Positions 1 to 10,500 of a DNA stretch of 64,000 nt are shown here, piece by piece (position 1 is the first letter of the stretch; every line of letters begins with the position of its first letter). The translations under genes and the position numbers were made by a program. The notes beneath the pieces are model-generated. The model was not told where the DNA came from, did not search any database, and was given only the letters and a program-made list of their open reading frames with translations. This DNA comes from Dryomyza anilis (lineage: Eukaryota > Arthropoda > Insecta > Diptera > Dryomyzidae), in NCBI GenBank assembly GCA_951804985.1, contig OX638130.1, positions 4,802,501-4,866,500 on the forward strand, given 5' to 3'.

Positions 1-238
1 TTGCCGCTCTTTTGACATTTCTCTTCAGTAAGGTTTGCCATTTGATGATGGAAAGATATACGAGCCAACAACGAGTCGAAATTATTAAAATTTACTACCG
101 AAATTCGAATTCGTATATCTTTCCATCATGAAATGCAAACCTTACTGAAGAGAAATTTCAAAAGAGCGGCAAAAAATATGGCTTCGTTTGCTGTCCCTGT
201 CGCTTTACTTTTGTAGCGTCCCTGTTGAAAACCCCTTT
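1..238. mobile_element. Fold-back remnant of a Tc1/mariner element
   Basis: Two inverted arms, 1-63 and 111-172, match each other almost perfectly around a spacer at 64-110. The left arm and spacer read on the + strand as the transposase N-terminus (MERYTSQQRVEI, then IKIYYRN). The right arm plus 173-238 reads outward into the element's outer end (GTAGCGTCCC, then GAAAACCCC). The same sequence lies at about 32,813-32,965, in the broken mariner. This copy is therefore a head-to-head, internally deleted derivative rather than a simple 5' piece. Its outer left end is off the window. It encodes no usable protein. Confidence 0.8.
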
Positions 239-1019
239 ATTAAAATCAACGTTTTAATACTAAATACAGAGCTGTTAAGATTTATTTATTAGTTAAGAGA
301 AGCCTTAAAATTTTGAATTCCATCGCTTCATTTTTGATTTATTTGAATATTTAAACAGAATAACGAATTAAATACATAATGGTTGAATTTAATAGAAAAC
401 TCGTTAAATTTCAGCAAAAACAAATTCGAAAGAATAAAATAATAATACAATTTTACTCGGAAGTTTTAATATTTAAAACAGTGCCACAGTGAAAACACGT
501 ATTGAGATAATTGTACAAATCATTTTTTCGAAAACTAAAAAGAATTATTTAAGCGTTTCTTTTAAGACCTAAATTTTTAAAATCGACTGTATCGTTGTAG
601 AATTTTAAATACGGTGTATTTTTAAAATGTTTTGTATTTTTTTTTTGTTTTTTTTTTTGGATAAAGTACTACTAACATTTACCGCAATTAGTATTGCTTA
701 TCGAAATTTCTATTTAAACAACACATCCATATTATTTTTATTTTATTTTATACAATATTTGAAAAAAGGAAGCATAGGCTGATCTTTGAAACTACGGTTT
801 ATATTATTTTATATGACTGAAACCCACGAAGGTAACAAACAATTGTCTGGCAAAGAAATACCTCGGAAATTCTATTCCGAAAGAATTGTTACCGTGAATA
901 ATTGTTCTGAGTATGTATTGTTGGGGAAAATTGCACTGGAGAGTACCTGTAAAACTAGGTATTTTGATTCTATATTAAATTTGCACAAATGTCTACTACA
1001 CCATTTACAAATGTAATTT
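239..1019. other. AT-rich intergenic DNA, no gene seen
   Basis: Low-complexity AT-rich sequence with T-runs near 640-660. A 76-codon open frame at 786-1,016 has no recognisable motif and lies in unconstrained-looking sequence, so I do not call it. Confidence 0.5.
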
Positions 1020-1860
1020 TAAAACTGAAGATTAATTGAAATTCAAAAGACGTCAATTGTAAATCAAAAATTCCAATTGAAATTCAAAAAACATCAATTG
1101 AAGTTCTTAAATTCTATTTGAAATTCAAAATACAACAATTGTAATACAGAAATTCCATTTGAAATTCAAAAGACGTCAAGTGAAGTTCTGAAATTCAAAA
1201 TAAACAGTTGTAATACAGAAATTCCATTTGAAATTCAAAAGACATCAATTGCCATTTAGAAATTCTATTTGCAATTTAAAAGACATCAATTGTATTTCAT
1301 AAATTCTATTTGAAATTCAAAAGACATCAATTTAAATTCCGAAATTCCATATGAACTTTAAAAGACATCAAGCGAATTTTAAAAATGTCCATTTAAATAC
1401 TAAAAACGTCAATTACAATTCTGAAATTCCATTCAAATTCAAGGAACATCAATTGTATAGCAGAAATACCATTTGAAATTCAAAAGGCACCAATTGAAAT
1501 TCAGAAATTCTTTTTGAAATTCAAAATACATCAATTGTAATACAGAAATTCTGATTGAAATTCAAAGGACATCAGATTTTCTACTTGAAATTAAAAAAGA
1601 TATAAATTGAAAATCAGAAATTCCAGTTGAATGAATTTTATGAATTCCAAATTGTAAGTTCTAAATATATAATGAAATTTTATAATTTTTTAATTGAAAA
1701 TATAATTTTCTGAATATCAAATGAATTTTTTAAAATTTTAAGTGGAAGTTCTGAATTACAATTTATGTCTTTTGAATTTCAATTGGAAATTTTGAAAAAA
1801 ATTAATGTCTTTTGAATTTCCATTGATCTTTCTGAATTACATTTGTAAATTGTGTAGAAA
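1020..1860. repeat. Degenerate ~40-60-bp tandem repeat (GACATCAATTG / GAAATTCAAAA)
   Basis: About fifteen diverged units alternate GAAATTCAAAAGACATCA with ATTGTAATACAGAAATTCCA. From about 1,730 onward the motifs appear in the opposite orientation (TCTTTTGAATTTCAATTG), so the array contains an internal inversion. No coding potential. Confidence 0.7.
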
Positions 1861-1959
1861 GGAAAATCATTTTATCAATCAGGATGACAATTCAGAAAAT
1901 ACTTTCTTTATAATTTTATGTTTCATCTGAAGGTAGCCTCTGTAAACATACGTTTATTA

Positions 1960-2622
1960 TACAGGGTGGTCCGCTTTGGGGTGCAAATATTTTAAAAGAC
2001 TGATTCCTTGGTTCATTTCATGAAAAAAATCGTTCCAGAGTTAGGGTCTATTTGGAACACCGAATGATATACAGGGTGTTTTCAAAATTTACTTTACAAA
2101 AATTTATATAACCGTACACTTAATTATAATTTTTACAATGTACATATATCCCAGAGCAAAAATATGACATTCATTTTAAAGATAATCGATCATAGTTTCT
2201 AGGAAAATATTAATATTAGCATTTCATGTGGTGCGCTAGGAGATTTTTCTCATCAAAGTAAAAAAATAAAAATTTTATTTCAAATATTTTTTATAAAACC
2301 CTGTTTTTCTCGAATTTTGTATCTATTATTTTGTTTATCTTTTTTTTATATTTGAATGTATCATAGCGTGGTAAACAATTTCTTCATACACTATTTTTAT
2401 CTCGCACTTGCGTAGCACTTCTTGTAGTGCTTTCAAAATTCTCAAATTCCTTAAAATCTCTGAGTATACGGTTGTATAAATTTTTGTAAAGTAAATTTTG
2501 AAAACACCCTGTATATCATTGGGTGTTCCAAATAGACCCTAACTCTAGAACGATTTTTTTCATGAAATGAACCAAGGAATCAGTCCCTAAAATATTTCGA
2601 CCTCAAAGTGGACCACCCTGTA
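1960..2622. mobile_element. MITE with ~155-bp terminal inverted repeats (TACAGGGTGGTCC)
   Basis: The left end TACAGGGTGGTCCGCTTTGG and right end CAAAGTGGACCACCCTGTA are inverted copies. The inversion extends inward about 155 bp and includes a second internal ACAGGGTGTTTTCAAAATTT pair. The ends carry TA as target duplication. About 663 bp, no transposase frame. End and target types suggest a non-autonomous Tc1/mariner-superfamily element; the long arms make it fold-back-like. Confidence 0.85.
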
Positions 2623-3814
2623 TAGACATGCAGTAAATTAAATTTAATAAATTGGCATGAGTTGTTTTTAACTTAGTTTCCTTTGTTGTTGTTTCGTAAA
2701 ATGACGTCCGCACTTATCTTAAAATATATACCTACATCAAGCTGAGCTGATAACACAGCGCAGCAGCACGTGGATATTTTTGAATTTTTTGCATAGTAAG
2801 CAAAAACAATTTTTTTTATAAAAAAAAGAAAATCATAAAATTATGTTTTATACTTTTTATGTTTATCGTAAACCAACAATGAAAACCTTGCAATGAAATT
2901 AAAAATTCATAGCAATTTCCTCCTTCTTTTCCATTCGTTTTTGCGCACATTATGACGGAAACTTTAAACACGCTTTTATAAGCATCCGCAACATGCGCTT
3001 CCTGTGCGTTTAACACTTTTGCAAATTATAAGGGCGGAGGCGGTGGGGAAGAGTGCGATAGTGAGAAAAGTATATGAGAACATCATGCGGTGAGCGAATG
3101 TCATATGAAGTGCTGACTATTATTAAAACAAAATGGTGGTGCTTGGCATTGCCACCCCATGTCTGAGTTGCCAAGTGTCTTTTTTCTTATCTTTTAGTTT
3201 TCTGTTAAATGTTTAAATCATAAATACAATTATTGTTAATCATTTATCGTTTTTCTTGCTGTTTTTATTATTTAAATACATATATTTTTTAGAATTTTAT
3301 ATTTTTGTAGTAGTTATATTTTTTGTGATTAAAAGTTTTCAGTTAAGATATTATTTAAAGTTCAGGAAAAAATTTTAATTTTAGTGATAGTTTGAAATTC
3401 AGGCTTGAATTTTAAATATAGTATTTATAGTATTTAAATAGGTGTAGGTCAATTTCCAATTTATTTCATTTGTGTATAAACATTTTAACATTGAATTAGT
3501 ATATAAAAAAATATTGTTTTTTGTGATAAATTGAAATTTTTAATAAAATAAATATTTAATTTGAATATTAGCCCGAGTTAAGAATTTCAAACAGGCGGTG
3601 AGAGCTTTTCATAGGCAATGTTTTACTTTCGTAGGTTTGCCATTTAGAGGTAGCGCGTGATTTTTTTTTTGACAAGATACAGTTTGAAAATTGGAGAAAT
3701 GTATGCCTCATGTCTGAGCAAAAACCAACTGATTGATAACGTAAAAAACTGAGACTAAAATACTAGCGACTGTTTCGAAATAGCCTGGTTGATAAACTAC
3801 AGCAGTTGAGAAAA
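2623..3814. other. Intergenic DNA, no gene seen
   Basis: Mostly AT-rich, with a somewhat GC-richer stretch at about 3,020-3,180. The small open frame on the - strand at 2,816-3,016 shows no domain or splice context. I see no exon, RNA gene or clear regulatory site here. Confidence 0.4.
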
Positions 3815-4507
3815 TCTATATATATAAAAGAACAAGTCCTGATTGACTGACTGACTGATCGATCAACGCCCAGACCAAACCCTTAGACCTAGGAACATGA
3901 AATTTGGACAGGGTGTTCATCTCCAGACGTAGGCACGCACTAAGGCGGGATTTTTTGAAATTCGCCACCTAAGGTACAAAAATGAGCGTGGCGGACTTGA
4001 ATTTTTAAATGCAAATATCTGTGTACATAAGATAGCCACAGTATTGAAATTTAGCCCAATGATGTATATTGTGGTTGTTTATCATTTTTTCAAATGTGGG
4101 CGGGATTAGACCACGGGGCACGTGGCACCTTCCATATAACCAAAACATTTAAATTGCTATAACTCCTGACATACTAATAGTAGAGTTATAAAAATCGAAC
4201 CAAATGTTCATATTTAAAATTCCAATCGTCACGTAGAATATGGGCGAGATTGGTTCACGGGACGGGACTCCTATATAACCAAAACATTAAAATTGCTATA
4301 ACTCCTGATCTACTATGAGCAGAGTTGTAAAAATCGAAACAAATGATCATATTAAACGTTGTAATCTTCACGTAGAAATTGAACGGGATTGGACAAAGGG
4401 AGTGGCACGTGAGCGGGCGACGTAGGCACTAAAAAGGGCCGTAATATAAAAAGATATAATTTTGCATTTACAAAAACTTATCACGTGCAACGCTGTGAAC
4501 AGCTAGT
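3815..4507 (+). mobile_element. Non-autonomous Helentron/Helitron-like element
   Basis: It starts TCTATATATATAAAAGAAC, followed by a GACTGACTGACTGATC run, and ends AACAGCTAGT after a short stem. These are the end types of insect Helentron-like non-autonomous elements (family knowledge). The interior has two similar modules reading ATAACCAAAACATTWAAATTGC and GTAGAATRTGGGCG. There is no protein. Diverged relatives lie at 30,250-35,362 (split) and at 39,973-40,023 (3' end only). Confidence 0.7.
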
Positions 4508-4920
4508 GTTTATATAAAATACGAAAAATTATTTTTTTTTTAGTGAAAAATTGAATTTTTAGTTAAAATTTGTTTTTATTTTATTAAAAAATTATCATTT
4601 CAGTTTTTTATTTCAAAAAAAAATCTTTTCTAATGAATATGGATTTAATTGGAATGAAATTCTTCAAATATAAGAAGTATATATTATCTTCCCCTTTATA
4701 TATAGTTTAGAAAATGTTTATATAAAATACGAAAAATTATATTTTTTTTTTAGTGAAAAATTGAATTTTTAATGAAAATTTGTTTTTAGTGAAAAAAAAA
4801 CGTTTTATTATTGATTTTTATAAAAAAAATGTTTTCTAATGAATACGGATTTAATTGGAATAGAATTCATCAAATATAAAAATTATATAATATCTTCCTT
4901 TATATATAACTTTTATAGAA
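4508..4920. repeat. Tandem duplication of a ~208-bp unit
   Basis: GTTTATATAAAATACGAAA starts both at 4,508 and at 4,716. The two units stay alignable to about 4,915, both reaching AATATGGATTTAATTGGAAT or a close variant. Each contains about one or two copies of the motif TTTTTAGTGAAAAATTGAA, which is greatly amplified elsewhere in the window. Confidence 0.75.
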
Positions 4921-5580
4921 GAAATAGGAAATAATTGGACTTTTTGTGTTTTGCAACTAAAATATGGAAGGAAGGTTTCTGTGGACACACTGGATCCTTT
5001 GAAATTAGCCCAGAACCAAACTTCGTAATTTTTTTAACAAATTAGTTGTATTGTGATATGGTCAGAATCCACTACACGACGTCATTGGGCAATTTTTGTT
5101 TTGACAAATTAGTTCCAATGGTGGGATAAGGCCAGAACCCAATTGCCTCATTGAAATTTTTTGTTATTTCTGATAAATTTGTTCCCATGAGATTGTTGTA
5201 ATATCAATGTAAACAAATTGCCCAAAAAAAATTCACATATATCCAAAAAATTCTCAGAAAGAAGCGCAATGTTCCTCTATGAAAGATGCAATGAAATGTT
5301 TGAAGTAGGAATATAAAATAATTTTTCGTAATAGTCTTGTAAATCAATAATTTTATTTATCTATTCGCGTATACGCGAATTTATCATTTCAAAAATTTGC
5401 GAGAATAAAAAAAAAGTAATTTTTAAAATTCACGAAGGACTTGAAAACCAACATTCCCAGAGAGAACATTTTTTGAATGATTTTTTAGTGAACATATTTT
5501 TAAGGTATTGTTTAATTAAATTTTTTTGGTGAAAATTTGAATTTTTTTTATTGATTTATTAAAAGTTGGCAACACCTACA
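4921..5580. other. Intergenic DNA with an 18-bp perfect palindrome
   Basis: No gene seen. Two related segments around 5,055 and 5,115 share GGTCAGAAYCCA-like text and AATTTTTGTT. At 5,363-5,380 there is a perfect palindrome, ATTCGCGTATACGCGAAT, with a CG-rich core that stands out from the AT background. Confidence 0.5.
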
Positions 5581-5960
5581 GAGCCCAAGTTGTTGCTGCA
5601 AATTATGATGTTGCTAATTCACTGCGGATGCTCGTTCGTGCTGCTGTCCGCTTTTTTTCTACTTCTTTGACTCATTTTTAATATTGTATATTATGTTTTC
5701 TTGCTAAAGTTGTTTTATTTTATTTCGTATCTCTTGCTGCTGTTGAGCATCAACGGCGCTAATAACCGGTTCTCAGGAGCCATGGAGCGAACGACGACAT
5801 CATGTGTTTCGTGTTGCCAGCTAATTTGTTTTAAGGACTTGTTGCTGCAACAGCTGCGCAGGCAGCACCGCCATTCATTTGCGCAGTGGCAGTAGTAGGT
5901 AGCAGCAAGTGTTTTGTTTTTGTTTGATCAGACAACGAGTGAGAGGGAGGCGTTAGAGAC
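5581..5960 (+). other. GC-richer segment, possible promoter or 5' leader of the downstream gene
   Basis: Base composition rises sharply and CTG/GCAG runs appear, as in fly 5' untranslated exons. A possible donor, AGTAG|GTAGGT, lies near 5,894. An acceptor 1.4 kb downstream (about 7,313) needs an upstream exon, and this is the only candidate I see nearby. There is no TATA or initiator in convincing register. The 64-codon frame at 5,701-5,895 begins with a non-ATG codon and is not called. Confidence 0.25.
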
Positions 5961-6129
5961 AGAGTGTTGCCAGGTAGACAGTCAAATATGATCACTTTTT
6001 TGCTGAATTTGGCTGCGTTGCCAGAGTGAATGATTAATGACAGTACACATAAATTTGATTTACTTGAAAAATGTATTGAAGAATAAATGGAAGAATATTG
6101 AAAACAAAAAATCTAAATTGTTTTGAATA

Positions 6130-7290
6130 TTTAGTTGCAACTCAATGCGATATTAAGTTTTTAGTACTATTTTTTAAGGATTTGTATATTAAAACTTATT
6201 TGTTCTGCAATTTTGTACTACTAATTTGTTTAGTATTAAAATAAGTTTTACTAATTTTTTGTACAAACATTTTTAGTAAATATTTTATTATTTGTATAAA
6301 TATTTCAGTAATTTTTTTTAGTAATAAAAAATATTTACTCAGTTTTTTATACTAAAAAAAGCTTACTAATTTTTTAGTACTAAATAATGTTTACTAATTA
6401 TTTTATTTAATTTTTGTACTAACAAAGTTTTATTAATTTTTAGTAATAATTTTAATATTTTTAGAAATATATTTTAATTTTGGGTTCTATTTGTATTACT
6501 AATATTTCAGTGTTCATTTTTTAGTACACAATTTTTAATACTTATTTTTAGTACTCAATTTTAAATAGTAATAGTACCAAATATTTTTTGTTGTCAAAAT
6601 TGTTTATTACTTCTTTAATACTATTACTACTTTTTTTTTATTACACATTTTTTTTATTACACATTTTTTTTTGTTAAAATTAATTACTAATTATTTATTA
6701 GTAACTTTTTAGGACTAATATTTAAGTACTGACTTTTTAATACTAATTTTTTATTGCTAATTTTAAAAATTAGTATTTTTAATATTCATTTTTAAGTACT
6801 AATTTTAAGTATTAATTTTTAGTACACCTTTTTCACTATTTTAGTACTAATATTTTTAGTACTAATGGATTAGTAGTAAGTTTTTTAGTACTAATATTTG
6901 TAGTACTAATAGTTTTAGTACAAATATTTTTTGTACTTATAGTTTTAGTACAAATATTTTTATTACTAATAGTTTTAGTATTAATATTTTTAGTACTAAT
7001 ATTTTGAGTACTAATATTTTTAGTACTAATATTTTTAGACCTAAATATTTTTAGTACTAATATATTTTTGTATTCATTTTTGGTACTAGTTTTTTTTTGT
7101 TTCGTTTTAGTACTATTTTCAGTATTTTTTTGTTTATTTTTAGTACTATATTTAAATTTAAATTTGAATTCTATTTTTTTTTTTCGTTTATTCTCCTTAT
7201 TTTAGCTATGCTTACAACAATTTATTTTAAATTTAATAACTATTTTTATTTTATCAAATTTTTTATATTTTTTTTAAATTTTTATAAATA
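6130..7290. repeat. TAGTACTAAT-type short tandem repeat in presumed intron
   Basis: TTTTTAGTACTAATA and variants recur dozens of times; TAGTACTA is a perfect 8-bp palindrome. Regularity is highest at 6,840-7,060. The array ends in T-rich sequence leading to the splice acceptor TTATTTTCAG at about 7,313. Non-coding. Confidence 0.75.
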
Positions 7291-7313
7291 ATTTTTATTA
7301 TTATTATTTTCAG

Positions 7314-7524
7314 CTTTGCCAGTACTAACGGGACCAAGAGCTTTGCAAACTCACCACGCATTCGCTCCATTTAAAACAAAAGCAACAATTAAAGCAATTA
7401 CAAAAACGACAACAAACGTTTTAATCTATGTTTCGTACACGTTGGTGGTTTTTCTAAACAATCCCAAGCAGCAACACGTACAACTGCTGCCGCGTGTGAA
7501 GACGTCTGTCGTAGCGACAGCAAA
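7314..7524 (+). other. Probable 5' untranslated part of the large first coding exon
   Basis: A strong acceptor (T-rich tract, then TTTCAG) precedes a GC-richer block that runs into the ATG at 7,525. One short upstream open frame starts with ATG near 7,428 and stops after about nine codons, out of frame with the main start. This could modestly reduce initiation at the main ATG (inference). Confidence 0.5.
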
Positions 7525-10500
7525 ATGTCGACACGCAAATCGACGGCAGCAGCAGCGAAGGCAACGACGACAGGTACAATAACAACAGCAAAAGTTGAAG
7601 GAACAACAACAACATCAGCAGCAACAACAATAGCAAAAACAGGAGCAGAAACTGCAAAAACTGCAGTAATTGAAAAAGCAGAAGCAGCAACAGCATCCAT
7701 AACAACGACTAGTGCCAGCAACAAGCAATTGGCAGATAATGCAGCAACAACAAAAACACCAACAGATTTAATAGCAACAACACCATTAAGTGTTTTAAAA
7801 GCATCAACAGCGACAGTGGAAACTTCCACTGATATGGGCGCCAACGCTTCCGCTGCAACAGAAGTTTTACACGGCAACAGTTGCAGCAGCAGCGACAACG
7901 AAGCAACAACAACTAAACGCATTACCAGAAATTCACCGCTGCCGCCAGCATTTACCAGTGACAGCACCAGCAGCGAAGTCATAGCACATTCGGAACTACA
8001 CATTAACGAAACGGAGGAGGTTAACGCCGCCGCCGCCACATCGTCAACAACATCAGTTGTTGGTGGCGTGCTTAAAAAGGGTGGCATTCGCGGACGCAAG
8101 TCTCTGAAGGAGGCCAAAGAAGCGAACGAGCACAAAGAAGAGGCTGAGAAGGAGGCTGCAAAAGAAATTGAACTGTGTGACGCAAAAAGCCCCAAAAATC
8201 TAGAACAATCTAAAGATTTGAAAATTCAAAAAGAGTCTAAAGACTTTGAAGTTGCTAAAACGGTTTCAAACGACTCTACAGAAGCAAAAAATTCAAAGGA
8301 TTCTAGCGACACTAAAGAGTCTAAGGTCACGAAGAATTCCAGAGACTTGACAGATTCAAAAGACTCAAAAGAGTTGAAAAAGGATTTAAAACAAAGAAAA
8401 GATTCAAAAGACTCGAAAGATTCTAAAGATTTGAATGATTCAAAAGAATCTATAGTATTGAAGGACACTAAAGATTCGAAGGACACTAAAGATTCGAAGG
8501 ACACTAAGGATTTGAAGGACTCTAAAGATTCGAAGGACTCTAAAGATTTGACAGACGTTAAAGATTTGAAGGACTCTAAAGATTTGAAGGACACTAAAGA
8601 TTCGAAGGACTCTAAAGATTTGCAAGATTCGAAAATTACGAAAGAGTCTAAAGATTCGAAGGAGTCCAAAGATTTCACGCAACTTAAAGAGAAAAACACA
8701 AAGGAGCTTAAAGTCACAAAAGTCTTGAAAGACTCTAAAGATTTGCAGACTTCTAAATTGTCAAAAGATTTGAACGATTCAAAAACTTTGACAAAATCGA
8801 AGGATTCTACAGATTCAAAAGCCGTAAAGGATTCTACAGATTCAAAAGTCTCCAAAGATTCTACAGTTTCAAAGGTCTCAACAAAGGACACTAAAGATTC
8901 CAAAATCGTATCCAAAGATTCTAAAGACTCAAAAGTTTTAAAGGATTCTAAAGATTCTAAGGATTCAAAAGTTACAAAGGACGCTAAAGATCCAAAAGAT
9001 TCAAAAGACCCGAAAGATACAAAAGATTCAAAAGGAGCTAAAGATTCAAAGGACGCGAAAGATTTAAAGGACACGAAAGATTCGAAGGACGCTAAAGATT
9101 CAAAGGACGCAAAAGACGCGAAAGATTCAAAAGACTCGAAAGATACAAAAGACTCGAAAGATACAAAAGATTCGAAAGATTCGAAGGATTCTAAAGACTC
9201 GAAGGATCCCAAGAGCAACATCAACCGTTACACACGCAAATCAGCTGCACAGGATCTCGCGGCCAATACGCGCATCACGCGTAATCGCCAAAACAGCGCC
9301 AGTCGCGCAGAGACACCACCCATTTTACAGACAGCGCGTCCACGTGGACGTTACCCCAAAAAGATGCCGGTCGCTGCCGAGCAGCAGTTGCGTACAACAA
9401 AGCGTAAGCGCTCCGCCGAGGAAGATGTTGGCACCAGAAGCAGCGCAGAACCAGGCGCCAAATACATAAAAATTGAGGTTAAGGATTCGGACGATGAGAT
9501 GACGGCGCCGGATGTTGCTATGACAAGCATCAAAATAAAGCAGGAGCTGCTTGAAAGCGACGATGCCTCGGACATGGCAACAACAGTGACAACAACAGCG
9601 GCACCGCCTGCTGCGCGTGGACGTGGTCGTTGGGGCACTCGCAAAACATCGCTTCCCAGTTCGCCAAATACACGTGCGACACGTGCAACACGCGTTATTT
9701 CGCCAGCGGCATCCCTGGGCTCCAACAGCAGCGAACCAAAGCGGCGACGCACAACGACGGCAGCGGCATCGACGTCATCTACAAGCAGCGTAACACGCAG
9801 CAACTCGGCAACAAATTTGCTGAAAGCACCACTGGCTCCAGGCGACGAAGACAGCAAGGACAGCATGGCCTCATCGATGGATGAGCTGCTGTTTGCAATG
9901 ACTCCGGCAGCGCATATAAAACTCGAGCCGCAATTTGACGATGACGATGATGATGACGACGAAGAAATGGATGAGAAACTCTCAAATCTGCGCAAGTTAC
10001 AGACATCGACGCCGTTACAGGTCGTCGTCGCCGCCGCTAACGGTTTGCCGCAGCCGTTGACTGTGGACACAGTTTCTGTCCCGGCAGCAGTTGCGTCATC
10101 TTCAATGTCTGCCGCTTGTTTGACACCAAGACCCAGCGGCAGCAAATCAGCGGCTTGCAGTGAAAAATCTGCCTCCCTTAGTCCCGAAATGATTAGTGAG
10201 GGCGTCTGCGAAATCAGCGTCAAGCAGTTCTACAAAAAGCCTGAGTTTATGGCCAACAATCTGGGCATCGAACAGGATCCAAAATTGGGCGAAATCGTGC
10301 AGAAGGTGGGCGAGGAGGCGCAGCAGCTTGAGAAGCAGCTTGATGCCGATGTGTTGGAAAAGGAGGTGACGGCAATTTTGACACCTGACGAAGATTCCAA
10401 TGAATCACTGAAGGAGGGGCAGCTGCGGATGGATGAAAGCATAGATGCGAGCAAAGCGTCGACTCCAGAACTATTTACGGAGCAAATCCCAAATGAAGAT

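Noticed and set aside
8226..9224. 332-codon antisense open frame with Glu-Ser-Phe repeats
   Set aside because: It is the mirror of the Lys-Asp-Ser coding repeat; absence of antisense stops follows from the codon set used on the + strand.
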